A stretch of DNA of 64,000 nucleotides from Acidianus sp. HS-5 (GCF_021655615.1 NZ_AP025245.1:2480001-2544000); one strand, 5' to 3'. Counted from the stretch's first letter, positions 30,995-40,295 are shown. Translations and numbers: made by a program. The notes: generated by a model from the letters alone, not told the origin.

Positions 30995-31608
30995 AATTCG
31001 ATTTTCATGCTCACACAAATTATAGTGACGGTAAAGAAGATCCTATTAATCTCGTAAAATATGCTAAAAAGAAAGGGCTATATATTGCAATAACGGATCA
31101 CGATACAAGCAGAGGTTATGAAAAAGTAAAAGAGGAACTAGTAATTCCTGGAGAAGAAGTCACAACACAATTCGGTCATGTAGTTATCCTCTGTAACTTC
31201 CCTCCAAATCCCCCTAAAGATATCTCCTCTTTAGTTGACTACTCAAAGGAAAACTCTTGTATAGTTTTCCCTTCTCATCCTTTCGATATTTTTAGGAAAG
31301 GAATAGGAAATAAGGTTTTTGAATATAAATTTGACGCAATAGAAATTTTCAATTCAAAAGCACCTAAATCCGCAAACGATAAAGCTACAGACGCCGCAAA
31401 AGAACTTAAACTCCCCGGTTTAGCGAATAGCGACTCACATGTGAAAGAAAGCATAGGTTCTGCGTATAATGAAATTGATTTAAATGAATTTAACATAGAT
31501 GAAATTCTTGAGAATATAAGGAAAGGTAAAGTAAAACCAGTAGGCATAGGATTATCAATAACAGCTAAATTCAAGATTTTACAATGGTATATTGAGAGGA
31601 GAATTTGA
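30991..31608 (+). CDS. PHP-domain metal-dependent hydrolase
   Basis: Compact 205-residue PHP domain, a trinuclear metal phosphoesterase fold. Metal ligands are visible as FDFHAHTNYSDG (motif I), AITDHDTSRG (II), a glutamate in PGEEV, FPSHPFD and the terminal ANSDSHVKESIG. It lies between asd and nreA with 4-bp overlaps on both sides. Substrate is unknown; members range from histidinol phosphatase to nucleases, and the DNA-repair neighbour NreA makes a nucleic-acid substrate conceivable but unproven. Confidence 0.75.
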   Translation: MKFDFHAHTNYSDGKEDPINLVKYAKKKGLYIAITDHDTSRGYEKVKEELVIPGEEVTTQFGHVVILCNFPPNPPKDISSLVDYSKENSCIVFPSHPFDIFRKGIGNKVFEYKFDAIEIFNSKAPKSANDKATDAAKELKLPGLANSDSHVKESIGSAYNEIDLNEFNIDEILENIRKGKVKPVGIGLSITAKFKILQWYIERRI

Positions 31609-32828
31609 GAACAATACCTGCAGAACTTTGCGTAAAGTGTAAAGGAAATAAGCTCCTCTGCGGTTTACGTAGTTGTCCTATTTTAGAGAGATTTAGATCA
31701 ACAATAGGTGTAATGAACAAAGTATATAATAAGAATGAAATTCAAGGATCTACACCTCCAAGCATAGTAATAGGAGAGAAAAATTATCCAAAAGTGAGTA
31801 TATCTTTCAACATACCTCCAGATATTTACGGAGATGAAGCAAAAACTTATGAAGATCCTAAAGGTTGGTGGGGTAAGGCGTCTATATATGATATAATAAA
31901 TTACCGGACATCATTACTTTCCAACAATATCGAGGTAAAAGTTGAAGATGTATGGAAATTATACGAGAAAGAATTATCATTAGCTGCAGTCTCAGAAAAA
32001 CCTGTACAATCACAGTCAAAAATAGATGGAACTATTTTACCTAAACTGAGGTTCGACGGATATGTAATGCCAAGAGGACCTTCGGCTAAAGCACAAAACT
32101 TGGAAGTAGTTGAGAACCCCAGACTTAATAAAACTTTGAATAAATTAATTTTTGATGATGCAAAAGCTGAAGATGCAGTAGTTAAACTTTATCAGGAAAC
32201 TCAGGACGTTTATACTATAATTAACGCATTGTCTCTGGGTCTACTAGGAGTAAAAAAGAATAGAAAACTTATACCCACAAGATGGGCAATAACTGCAGTA
32301 GATTCCATAATAGGTAAAAACGTGTTACAACAAATAAGAGATTATCCAGAAATAGATACAGTTGAAGTATATTATCAAAAATATTTAGGAAACTATTTTC
32401 ACATAATTCTGTACCCTTCAGCGTATCAAGTAACCTGGATAGAAATATGGCACCCTCTATCTTTATGGGCTAGCGAACTCACGATCTCAGAATTAACAGA
32501 AAATTACTGGGGAGAGTACTCAACAATGGACGGAGGCTACATGGCAGCAAGATTAGCAGTGCTTGAACACTTAGAGAAAATAAGAAGATCCTCAGGAATA
32601 GTCATAGTAAGAGAAATAACTAACGAATATTTCGCTCCCTTAGGTAATTGGCACATAAGAGAAACTGTAAGGAAAGCAATGGAGAATAGAATAAGCAAAT
32701 TTGACACCCTTGAAAAAGCAATTTATTTTGTAAATCAGAGATTAAACGCAAAGAAGGTAGATATTAGTAGCCTTAATTCAATAAAAAGACTTATAAAACA
32801 AAAAACTATAGATCAATTCTTTAAATAA
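31605..32828 (+). CDS. nreA: Archaeal DNA repair protein NreA
   Basis: NreA-type protein, which in haloarchaea contributes to repair of alkylation-type damage together with PCNA. The 407-residue protein has an N-terminal cysteine cluster CVKCKGNKLLCGLRSCP (about 9-25) and ends with the PCNA-interacting peptide QKTIDQFF (399-406), a near-perfect PIP box. Start is TTG 31605 overlapping the PHP stop as TTGA, preceded by GAGAGGAG. It is the last gene of the operon and overlaps argF by 8 bp tail to tail. Confidence 0.9.
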   Translation: MRTIPAELCVKCKGNKLLCGLRSCPILERFRSTIGVMNKVYNKNEIQGSTPPSIVIGEKNYPKVSISFNIPPDIYGDEAKTYEDPKGWWGKASIYDIINYRTSLLSNNIEVKVEDVWKLYEKELSLAAVSEKPVQSQSKIDGTILPKLRFDGYVMPRGPSAKAQNLEVVENPRLNKTLNKLIFDDAKAEDAVVKLYQETQDVYTIINALSLGLLGVKKNRKLIPTRWAITAVDSIIGKNVLQQIRDYPEIDTVEVYYQKYLGNYFHIILYPSAYQVTWIEIWHPLSLWASELTISELTENYWGEYSTMDGGYMAARLAVLEHLEKIRRSSGIVIVREITNEYFAPLGNWHIRETVRKAMENRISKFDTLEKAIYFVNQRLNAKKVDISSLNSIKRLIKQKTIDQFFK

Positions 32829-33744
32829 TTAAAGAAAGAACAGACATAGCTGTATATAACCTATTCTCAGCCTCATCCCATACAGCACTTTGTTTGCCAT
32901 CTATAACCTCAGCATCTACTTCTTCTCCCCTCATTGCAGGTAAGCAGTGCATAAAAATAGCATCCTTAGACGCATAACGCATTAAATCTGTAGTTACTCT
33001 GTAATTTTTCAGAAGTTCTCTCTTTTTATTGGCTATATTCTCTTCACCCATACTAACCCAAACATCTGTATAAACAACAAAACTACCTCTAACTGCAAAA
33101 TAAGGATCGTCATAGAACTCTATTACTGCACCTGAACGCTCGCTTTCCTCCTCTATTCTTTTCCATATTTCAGGCTTCGGTTTAAATTCTCTAGGAGATG
33201 CAACCCTTAATTCTAAACCCATTTTAGCAACAAACGCCATAAGGCTAACCAAAACATTATCTCCTCCATCTCCCACAAAAGCAATAGGCTTCTCATAAGT
33301 ACCAAATCTTTCTTTAACAGTCATAAAATCGGCTAAAGCTTGAAGTGGATGAGAAAGGTTACTGAGCAAGTTTATCACTGGAAGGCTCGAATAATCCCTT
33401 ATTTTTATTAAAGAATCATGAGATAATACTCTTGCACCGATACCGTGAACAAACCTGCTCAGCACCCTAGCAGTATCTTCTACTGGTTCTCCTCTACTTA
33501 GTTGAATATCACTCTTATTAAGAACTATTGGATATCCTCCAAGCATATATACTGCTGATTCCATGCTAACTCTAGTCCTAGTGCTCGGTTTTTCAAAAAT
33601 TAATGCAACTCTTTTACCTTCAAGAGATTTAGGAACAGAGTTAGTTTTCACAAAATCCTTCATCAAAAACGATACATCCATCATTCTTTGAATATCTTGT
33701 TTTTCGAAATCCAACAAGCAAAGAAGACTATTTCCTTTTAGCAT
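32821..33744 (-). CDS. argF: Ornithine carbamoyltransferase
   Basis: Forms citrulline from ornithine and carbamoyl phosphate in arginine synthesis. From ATG 33744 the protein has 307 residues with the carbamoyl-phosphate motif FEKPSTRTRVS (about 50-60), HPLQALADF, FVGDGGDN and the ornithine-side HCLPAMRG. The frame is open to 33840 and would add a hydrophobic leader, but this is translated promoter DNA; family N-termini match the ATG at 33744. It shares a 31-bp promoter gap with the divergent winged-helix gene. Confidence 0.9.
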   Translation of the reverse strand: MLKGNSLLCLLDFEKQDIQRMMDVSFLMKDFVKTNSVPKSLEGKRVALIFEKPSTRTRVSMESAVYMLGGYPIVLNKSDIQLSRGEPVEDTARVLSRFVHGIGARVLSHDSLIKIRDYSSLPVINLLSNLSHPLQALADFMTVKERFGTYEKPIAFVGDGGDNVLVSLMAFVAKMGLELRVASPREFKPKPEIWKRIEEESERSGAVIEFYDDPYFAVRGSFVVYTDVWVSMGEENIANKKRELLKNYRVTTDLMRYASKDAIFMHCLPAMRGEEVDAEVIDGKQSAVWDEAENRLYTAMSVLSLII

Positions 33745-33746
33745 GA

Positions 33747-33767
33747 TTTTAAAGTATATCTTTAAAA
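33747..33767. promoter_or_regulatory. Interlocked divergent promoter with palindromic TATA boxes
   Basis: TTTTAAAG (33747-33754) and CTTTAAAA (33760-33767) are an exact inverted repeat around TATAT. Only 31 bp separate the start codons of argF (33744, minus) and the regulator-like gene (33776, plus). Each arm lies about 25-26 bp upstream of the opposite start codon, the position expected for the TATA box of a leaderless message. Assembly of the two pre-initiation complexes would clash. Confidence 0.55.
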
Positions 33768-33775
33768 TTATAAAT

Positions 33776-34393
33776 ATGGATATCCTAACGATAATCACTG
33801 AAACCACAAAACCTAAACAAGGTAATAAACCTAAATACAATGAAGCTCACGTCATTCACGCATTGCTAATCATCCAGAATGAACAACCAATCGGAAGACC
33901 AACTTTAGAAAAAAGATTGAATTTAGGCGATGCGACCGTAAGAACATTGCTGAGAAGATTAAAAGAAGTAGGGGCAATAAAAGTCGATAAAGTAGGTGGA
34001 GCAGAAATCACGGAAGAATGTAAAAAGGCATTACAAGAATGGAATTCTATAATAAAAATTGGAGAAGCTGAACTAAAGTCAGTAAACTGGAATTGTAGTA
34101 TGATAATGGTTAAAGATGGAAGTAAAATAATAGAAAAACAAAAAGTTATAGAGTTAAGAGATAAAATAATAAAATTAGGAGCAGATAGCGTACTAATTTC
34201 AATATTTTTAAATAACAAAGTGGAACTACCTCCAAAAACTGAAGAATTTGGAATGAAAGAATTATTAGAAGAAATTAAAAATTCTTGTAAAACTTGTGAA
34301 AATAATGATTTAATAGCTTTCATTTTACCTAAAGACCTCTATTTAGCTTACAAAGTGGGGCTGTTCTTATTTGAAAGTTGGATTAATAGTTAA
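33776..34393 (+). CDS. Winged-helix protein, DUF4443-like
   Basis: About 205 residues: an N-terminal winged helix (about 20-85; RPTLEKRLNLGDATVRTLLRRL is a good recognition-helix region) joined to an alpha/beta domain (about 95-205) that resembles DUF4443, with a CKTC pair near the C-terminus. Start is taken as ATG 33776; the frame opens at 33743 but that part is promoter. Divergence from argF over a 31-bp gap suggests that it may control argF and itself; this is inference. It overlaps the next gene by 23 bp. Confidence 0.7.
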   Translation: MDILTIITETTKPKQGNKPKYNEAHVIHALLIIQNEQPIGRPTLEKRLNLGDATVRTLLRRLKEVGAIKVDKVGGAEITEECKKALQEWNSIIKIGEAELKSVNWNCSMIMVKDGSKIIEKQKVIELRDKIIKLGADSVLISIFLNNKVELPPKTEEFGMKELLEEIKNSCKTCENNDLIAFILPKDLYLAYKVGLFLFESWINS

Positions 34394-35432
34394 CCCCTAT
34401 GCAGGCTCAGGAGGAAGAATAGGCTACAAGGGAAGCGACGATCTTCGCATAGAAAATCCTGAAATAGAAAGCAGAGTTAAGAGATTTTTGGATGTCGTTA
34501 AGAATGATATAGAATTTATATCTCCAAGATTTAAAATGGGTGAATACTTTCTAAGGAAATTCGGTAGAAAATACACTACAATAAATTCTGGAAAAGAAAA
34601 CTCAACTAGGGAAGACACAGTAACTTCCGCAAGAATGCTATCTGACCTTACAAACCTGATTGTCTTCGTAGGGGGAGACGGTACTGCAAGAGATGTAGTA
34701 GAAGGTACACAATCTAAAATTCCCATATTAGGAGTGCCCGCAGGAGTAAAGATGCATAGCGGAGTTTTCGCAGCAAATCCTGAAACTGCAGGAATGCTCG
34801 TTAGTGCATATGTGAAAGGCATGGCAAAAATTGTAAATTCAGAAGTTATGGATATTGATGAAGATTCTTACAGAAAAGGCATTTACAAGATTAAATTGTA
34901 CTATATAACTAAAACTATAAATTTCGAAGGACTTCTAGTTAGCAGTAAGGAAGAGGTAATTTCACCTTCTTATGAATTAGACGAAATAGCTGAGTACGTT
35001 ATAGATAATATGAAAGACTCTATTTTTTATATTATGGGCCCAGGCAGTACCGTAAAGGCTATAGAGGAGAAATTAGGTTATTTTACAAATTTCCTAAGTA
35101 CAGACCTATTCCTAGGTAAAAAGTTGCTAAAGAGCGGGGTAAATTATATGGAATTATTACAATTAATCGGGGAGTTAAAAATAGTTTTAACCCCGATCGG
35201 TGGACAGGGATTTTTGATTGGAAGGGGAAACCAAGAAATAGGCCCAGAAATACTTAGAAGGACGGGAAAAGATAATATAATAATAGTTTCATCGAAGGAA
35301 AAAATTTCAAGGATAACTTGTCTAAGAATAGATTCAGGTGAGGCTACAGTGGATAAAATGCTGGAAGGAATTTATAAAGTTATAGTAGGGTATAACGAGT
35401 TTTATACAATAAGAACGTGTAGTATGACTTGA
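34371..35432 (+). CDS. ATP-NAD kinase-like (AcoX family) protein
   Basis: Member of the NAD kinase/diacylglycerol kinase fold. The 353-residue protein starts with KVGLIVNPYAGSGGRIGYKG and carries VFVGGDGTARDVVE, the classic GGDGT motif, and GVPAGVKMHSGVFA. It corresponds to the ATP-NAD/AcoX kinase branch (COG3199), whose substrates are not all settled; NAD phosphorylation is plausible. TTG 34371 is the start, inside the end of the winged-helix gene, so the two are co-translated. Confidence 0.8.
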   Translation: MKVGLIVNPYAGSGGRIGYKGSDDLRIENPEIESRVKRFLDVVKNDIEFISPRFKMGEYFLRKFGRKYTTINSGKENSTREDTVTSARMLSDLTNLIVFVGGDGTARDVVEGTQSKIPILGVPAGVKMHSGVFAANPETAGMLVSAYVKGMAKIVNSEVMDIDEDSYRKGIYKIKLYYITKTINFEGLLVSSKEEVISPSYELDEIAEYVIDNMKDSIFYIMGPGSTVKAIEEKLGYFTNFLSTDLFLGKKLLKSGVNYMELLQLIGELKIVLTPIGGQGFLIGRGNQEIGPEILRRTGKDNIIIVSSKEKISRITCLRIDSGEATVDKMLEGIYKVIVGYNEFYTIRTCSMT

Positions 35433-35504
35433 CGTAAATCTAATGATATTACTATTTGCTGAATCTAATTATTCCGTTTTAAATTTTGGCGAATAAATAT
35501 TAGT

Positions 35505-36212
35505 GTGACAGACAAAGACATTGAGATTTCTGAGGAACTAACAAAACAGCTAGAGAGCTCTCCTAGATCAAAGCTTGTCGAGGCTATAATAATACTTCTG
35601 CATGCGAGGCCTTTAAGAACGTCTGAAATAGCCTCTAATTTAGGATATCAAACTAAGTACATCAGTAGTTATCTAAGTTACTGGAAAAAGAAAGGATTAG
35701 TTTACCAAGACGGAGGTAGATGGTATCTTACTCCGCAAGGAGAAAATTTGGCTAAGGCTATAGTCGACTCATTCTCTAATTCCAAGTTTAAGGAAATGCT
35801 TGTTATTGCTAAGCAAATGCTAGATCAGGTTAAAGAACCAATAAACAACAAAAGTGAACAAAAGGAAGAAAAACAAGAGAAGGCATTTTTGTCGTTTATT
35901 GACTCAAAAACCAGTAACACAGTAAAGAAACAACAAAACAATGATCCAACGGTTTGTATCAAAGAAATTCTTGAGAAATTAGACGATGATGAAAGAGATA
36001 TTCTGTTATATTTAATAAACAAATACAAACAATGGGGATCAACCTATGTTTACATTGACCAAATTCAAGAGGAATACAAAGCAGATATGGGATGGCTATT
36101 CAAAGTTCTAAGACAATTACAGACTAAGAGAATAGTTTACTTATATCAGGATCCAAAATTAGGCCTGAGAATAGGATTCTCTAAATCCTTTAAAGAAAAA
36201 CTAAACTGCTAA
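35505..36212 (+). CDS. Double winged-helix DNA-binding protein
   Basis: 235 residues with two predicted winged helices, about 20-80 (LRTSEIASNLGYQTKYISSYL, then GGRWYLTPQGENLAK) and about 150-230 (YVYIDQIQEEYKADMGWLFKVLRQL), joined by a charged, low-complexity linker rich in N, K, Q and E. The start is GTG 35505. It is not TFE, TFB or the replication initiator WhiP as I know them. A role in transcription or replication is likely from the architecture, but no target is visible. Confidence 0.65.
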   Translation: MTDKDIEISEELTKQLESSPRSKLVEAIIILLHARPLRTSEIASNLGYQTKYISSYLSYWKKKGLVYQDGGRWYLTPQGENLAKAIVDSFSNSKFKEMLVIAKQMLDQVKEPINNKSEQKEEKQEKAFLSFIDSKTSNTVKKQQNNDPTVCIKEILEKLDDDERDILLYLINKYKQWGSTYVYIDQIQEEYKADMGWLFKVLRQLQTKRIVYLYQDPKLGLRIGFSKSFKEKLNC

Positions 36213-36368
36213 AATCTTCTACTTCTTTGTGCTAATTTTTTGTCACTCCTTACTTTTATTATGCTTTAATTATGCAAACTCTTATTTTTCTCGAGGACAA
36301 AAAAGCTAAATAGAGTAGTAGTAATCTATTTAATCAAATGTATCCAGACTTCACTTGAGGTGGAATGT

Positions 36369-36710
36369 TTGTCTTCAAACAAATCAGTTAAAATGACTGA
36401 AGACGAAATAAATAAAGCGCTAGCAAAGGCTGAAAAAGAGGCCGAAAAAAAGGATCATAAGAAAATATGGATTGATAAGATGTTAAAAAGCGCTAAAACT
36501 TATTATAAACTGTGTCCTTATTATGATAAGAAAACTTCTAATTGTTTCCTTATGTTAAGTAACAATGATAGTAATAAAAAATGTAATAGAGAAGGCAGGT
36601 ATGATAACTGCCCTATATTCTTGGCATTTTTGGATAACAAGTACCAGGAATATACGTCCAAAAAGAAAATACTTCCTTTAGATTTCTTAGATCTTGCCCA
36701 GTCAGTGTAA
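36369..36710 (+). CDS. Four-cysteine module protein
   Basis: About 113 residues: a charged helical N-terminus followed by a cysteine module C49-P-Y-Y, C59, C72, C81-P. The spacing C-x9-C-x12-C-x8-C and the aromatic residue after the first cysteine are echoed twice in the protein at 40708-41091. A zinc or iron-sulfur site is likely. TTG 36369 lies six bases after GGTG and is preferred to GTG 36360. The gene is 11 bp ahead of the zinc-ribbon gene at 36722, probably one transcript. I do not recognise a family. Confidence 0.6.
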   Translation: MSSNKSVKMTEDEINKALAKAEKEAEKKDHKKIWIDKMLKSAKTYYKLCPYYDKKTSNCFLMLSNNDSNKKCNREGRYDNCPIFLAFLDNKYQEYTSKKKILPLDFLDLAQSV

Positions 36711-36721
36711 GGGAATGATTT

Positions 36722-37507
36722 TTGCCCAGAAAGAAAAAAAGCAGTGAAGAGCAAAAGGAGACTAAGAAGAAAAAGGCCCAGAAGAAGGAAAAATTCGTTG
36801 ATGCAGAAGCGCTATTGGACGAATATTTAGATGAGGTAGTTTTAGGCCTGGGGATATCTTTTCTTAAGTTAAAGCCTGAGGAATATAAAGAAATATTGAA
36901 AGAGCCTTTTGTTGCCGCAGTAGGTCAAGTTAAGACTAAACCTAAATCAAGGACTATAATTAACAGACTTACCGCCAATAAGGATGCTATGATGGAGTAC
37001 ATTGCAATGGGATTAGTTAGGATAACCGATATTGAAAAAACTACTTGCGATCAATTTGAATTCATAGTTTATAATACAAAAAAGGCTATAGTAGATCTAG
37101 CTCCAAAACTTTACAGAGAGGCAGTAAAAAGAAATAGGAAAGACCTAATAGATGTATTAAGGTATAATTGGAACTTATATGGCATAGTTTCGCCTATAAG
37201 ATGTCCTAAATGTGGATTTAACTCCATAATGCCAGATTTATCGTGTAAAGTATGTGAATATGTTATGAGTATGAAAGAATTGAAGGCACAGATAAATGTA
37301 GTTCAGGCTTTACAAGATTATTACTCTGTAGATCCAGAAGGTTTTAAGGAAATTTTAACTTTAGGATATTTTTATTATACTGCAGAAGGTCCTATATCGC
37401 CATCAAAGTTTAAACCTTCTCCTCAAGTTTTAGCTTTTGAAGTTATTTTAAATAAAGATGAGAAAAAGACTCTGAGCAGTATTTACAATAATCTCCACTC
37501 TCAATAA
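36722..37507 (+). CDS. Uncharacterised protein with internal zinc ribbon
   Basis: 261 residues. A lysine-rich N-terminus (PRKKKSSEEQKETKKKKAQK) precedes a helical region, and CPKCGFNSIMPDLSCKVC (about 160-177) looks like one zinc ribbon. Start TTG 36722 lies 11 bp behind the preceding four-cysteine gene. The basic tail and zinc site suggest nucleic-acid or ribosome association; no family was recognised. Its last 65 bp overlap the TtuA-like gene on the other strand. Confidence 0.6.
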   Translation: MPRKKKSSEEQKETKKKKAQKKEKFVDAEALLDEYLDEVVLGLGISFLKLKPEEYKEILKEPFVAAVGQVKTKPKSRTIINRLTANKDAMMEYIAMGLVRITDIEKTTCDQFEFIVYNTKKAIVDLAPKLYREAVKRNRKDLIDVLRYNWNLYGIVSPIRCPKCGFNSIMPDLSCKVCEYVMSMKELKAQINVVQALQDYYSVDPEGFKEILTLGYFYYTAEGPISPSKFKPSPQVLAFEVILNKDEKKTLSSIYNNLHSQ

Positions 37508-38159
37508 TCACGTTACAAATCTTACATCTTCTTCTATTCTCTAATCTAATTATGTTAATTGAACTACCAAATGTGTGATATATTTCGTTGTCTGTAAACT
37601 GCTTACTAGCCCATTTTATTATTTCATTTAAAAATGCATCTTCAGTTTTTAACTCCCCGGTTACTTCAGAGAATCCTAAAAGCTCGAATCTTGGCGTAGA
37701 ATAGAAAGGTATAAAGATTTTCTTTGAGCTATAGTCTACAATGAGTGAGTATAAATCTAAATAACCCATATTTCCAGTACTAATTGAATAAATTAGATAC
37801 GATAAAAAGAAATCTGCTGTAAATGGTAATATAATTTTTTTAAATTCAATTTCTCTGATTTTCATCATAATCTTCCATAATGTTTTATTTATGTTCTCTT
37901 CTTCGCCTATTTTATAAATAGAAATATCTAAATTGCATGATTTACATATATTATGCAGAAGTTTTTCTATCAGCTCAGTGACATCCATAAAACTTTCAGT
38001 AGTTAATAACGCAACCTTATCTTCTCTATCTAAGAATTTTGATGAGCTTAGTTCTTTCCTAAATCTTTTTACTATTTCGCTTCTAGCACAATGAGTACAA
38101 AGATATTTACCACTAATTAGAACTTCAGCTTGATTTTTACCACATTTAGTGCAAATCAA
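37443..38159 (-). CDS. TtuA/NcsA-like protein lacking the PP-loop
   Basis: 238 residues with the outline of the tRNA 2-thiolation ATPases TtuA/Ctu1: an N-terminal zinc site CTKC...CTHC (3-24), a linker REDKVAL leading into where the PP-loop SGGxDS should be, and a C-terminal zinc site CKIC...CKYC (about 214-229). The PP-loop position reads LLTTESFMD (51-59), with no SGG or DS. The central cysteine pair (CKSC, about 72-75) is not the usual catalytic pair. It may be an inactive or repurposed paralogue. Homology is from layout and short matches, so it needs a profile search. Confidence 0.5.
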   Translation of the reverse strand: MICTKCGKNQAEVLISGKYLCTHCARSEIVKRFRKELSSSKFLDREDKVALLTTESFMDVTELIEKLLHNICKSCNLDISIYKIGEEENINKTLWKIMMKIREIEFKKIILPFTADFFLSYLIYSISTGNMGYLDLYSLIVDYSSKKIFIPFYSTPRFELLGFSEVTGELKTEDAFLNEIIKWASKQFTDNEIYHTFGSSINIIRLENRRRCKICNVIIESGDYCKYCSESFSHLYLK

Positions 38160-38217
38160 ACTTTCTTGAACTTTTTCCTTAATGTTCTTTAAATTAATCC
38201 CATGTGTTACAATAGTT

Positions 38218-38253
<36 letters not shown>

Positions 38254-38265
38254 AGGTGTGAGGAA

Positions 38266-39942
38266 ATGTCGTCTGCTGGTGGAGTTCCCGTCTTATTATT
38301 CAAAGAAGGTACTTCTAGGAATTCTGGAAGAGAAGCTCTAAAGAATAACATAGTCGCAGCAAGAACTTTAGCTGAAATGCTAAAAACTAGCTTAGGTCCA
38401 AAGGGATTAGATAAAATGTTAATTGATAGTTTTGGCGATGTAACAATAACTAACGATGGAGCAACTATAGTAAAGGAAATGGAAATTCAGCATCCCGCTG
38501 CCAAACTTTTAGTCGAAGCTGCTAAGGCACAAGACGCTGAAGTAGGTGACGGAACTACAAGTGCGGTAGTTCTTGCTGGGCTCTTACTAGAGAAGGCCGA
38601 TGCATTGCTTGACCAGAATATTCATCCGACAATCATAATTGAAGGTTATAAAAAAGCATTTTCAAAATCTTTAGAGTTGATATCCCAAGTTGCAACAAAA
38701 CTTGATGTATCAGATCTTAATTCCTCAACTACTAGAGAGAATTTAAGAAAAATAGTCTATACAACAATGTCAAGCAAGTTCCTTGCAGAAGGTGAGGAAT
38801 TTAACAAGATAATGGACATGATAATAGATGCAGTGGCCGCAGTTGCAGAACCCCTACCTGCTGGAGGTTATAATGTAGCTTTAGATTTAATTAAGATTGA
38901 TAAGAAGAAAGGAGGAAGTATAGAAGATAGCCAACTGATTAAAGGTATAGTATTAGATAAGGAAGTAGTTCATCCTGGTATGCCAAGAAGAATTGAGAAA
39001 GCAAAGATTGCAGTTCTTGATGCGTCTTTAGAAGTAGAAAAGCCAGAAATTTCTGCCAAAATAAGTATAACAAGTCCAGATCAAATAAAATCGTTCTTGG
39101 ATGAGGAAGCAAAGTTCTTGAAAGACATGGTTGATAAGTTAGCCGCAATAGGAGCAAATGTAGTGATATGCCAGAAAGGAATTGATGATATAGCACAGCA
39201 CTTCTTAGCTAAGAAAGGAATATTGGCAGTGAGGAGAGTAAAGAGGAGTGACATTGAAAAATTAGAGAAGGCATTAGGTGCTAGGATAATAAGTAATATT
39301 AAGGATGCGTCTCCCGAAGATCTAGGATATGCTGAGCTAGTAGAAGAGAGGAAAGTAGGAAATGATAAGATGGTATTCATTGAAGGAGCGAAGAATCCTA
39401 GAGCAGTTAATATATTATTAAGAGGATCAAATGATATGGCTTTAGATGAAGCAGAAAGAAGTATTAATGACGCATTGTACGCGCTAAGGAACATCTTATT
39501 AGAGCCAATGATAGTTCCAGGAGGAGGAGCTATTGAGCTAGAATTAGCTATGAGGTTAAGAGAATACGCTAGAACAGTAGGTGGTAAAGAACAATTAGCA
39601 ATTGAAGCTTATGCTGATGCATTAGAAGAAATCCCGATGATATTAGCAGAAACTGCAGGAATGGAATCTATTTCCACGCTAATGGAGCTTAGAGCAAAGC
39701 ATGCTAAAGGCTTAGTAAACGCAGGAGTTGATGCGATAAACGGTAAGATAGTTGATGACATTTATACGCTCAATGTAGTAGAACCGATAAGAGTTAAGAG
39801 ACAAGTATTGAAGAGCGCTACTGAAGCAGCTACTGCGGTATTGAAGATCGATGATCTAATAGCAGCTTCTCAGATAAAGAGCGGTAAAGAAGGAGGAAAG
39901 AAGGAAGGAGAAGAATCCGCTCCAACGCCTTCATTTGGTTAA
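38266..39942 (+). CDS. thsA: Thermosome subunit (group II chaperonin, alpha-type)
   Basis: ATP-dependent folding chaperone, the major heat-shock protein of Sulfolobales. The 558-residue protein has SLGPKGLDKML, GDVTITNDGATIVKEM, the ATPase GDGTTSAVVLAG, PGGGAIELELA and VGGKEQLAIEA. Its N-terminus (VPVLLFKEGTSRNSGREAL) and body resemble the TF55 alpha subunit rather than beta or gamma as I remember them, so the subunit letter is moderately sure. The tail EGEESAPTPSFG is short and lacks GGM repeats. Confidence 0.9.
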   Translation: MSSAGGVPVLLFKEGTSRNSGREALKNNIVAARTLAEMLKTSLGPKGLDKMLIDSFGDVTITNDGATIVKEMEIQHPAAKLLVEAAKAQDAEVGDGTTSAVVLAGLLLEKADALLDQNIHPTIIIEGYKKAFSKSLELISQVATKLDVSDLNSSTTRENLRKIVYTTMSSKFLAEGEEFNKIMDMIIDAVAAVAEPLPAGGYNVALDLIKIDKKKGGSIEDSQLIKGIVLDKEVVHPGMPRRIEKAKIAVLDASLEVEKPEISAKISITSPDQIKSFLDEEAKFLKDMVDKLAAIGANVVICQKGIDDIAQHFLAKKGILAVRRVKRSDIEKLEKALGARIISNIKDASPEDLGYAELVEERKVGNDKMVFIEGAKNPRAVNILLRGSNDMALDEAERSINDALYALRNILLEPMIVPGGGAIELELAMRLREYARTVGGKEQLAIEAYADALEEIPMILAETAGMESISTLMELRAKHAKGLVNAGVDAINGKIVDDIYTLNVVEPIRVKRQVLKSATEAATAVLKIDDLIAASQIKSGKEGGKKEGEESAPTPSFG

Positions 39943-40295
39943 AATCTATTTTTATTATATAATAACGCATCAGAGTTTTCAATCTCCTTGTATCCATCAA
40001 TTTCATCTAAAAGTTTTTTTGCAGTACTTTTTACTTCTTCTATATCATAATCGTTAATTATTTCTTCCAATAATTTTTTTGTTAGATCAATTCCTATAAT
40101 AAATACGAGCTCGGTAAAATCTGGACTTAATAAATAATCTGCAAGTTTCTTAGGATTTCCTCCATATGCGGAAAAATTATATTTATTTTCAGCTTCTCCT
40201 AATAACTTCCTTACTTCATCTAACCTTTTTGGATCTAGAGTATTCGGGGTTAGCACTTTATTAGCTATATGCCTCAGAAAATCTGGAGGGCTCAA
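39939..40295 (-). CDS. Uncharacterised protein
   Basis: 118-residue, mostly helical acidic protein starting at TTG 40295 and overlapping the thermosome stop by 4 bp. Segments NPKKLADYLLSPDFTELVFII and KKLLDEIDGYKEIE suggest a helical bundle. No cysteines, signal peptide or known motif. A TATA-like CTTTTATA about 35-40 bp upstream on the minus strand supports expression. Function unknown. Confidence 0.5.
   Translation of the reverse strand: MSPPDFLRHIANKVLTPNTLDPKRLDEVRKLLGEAENKYNFSAYGGNPKKLADYLLSPDFTELVFIIGIDLTKKLLEEIINDYDIEEVKSTAKKLLDEIDGYKEIENSDALLYNKNRF

Noticed and set aside
33745..33840. Hydrophobic N-terminal extension of ArgF as a signal peptide
   Set aside because: It is translated promoter and the start of the divergent gene; carbamoyltransferases are cytosolic and begin near 33744.
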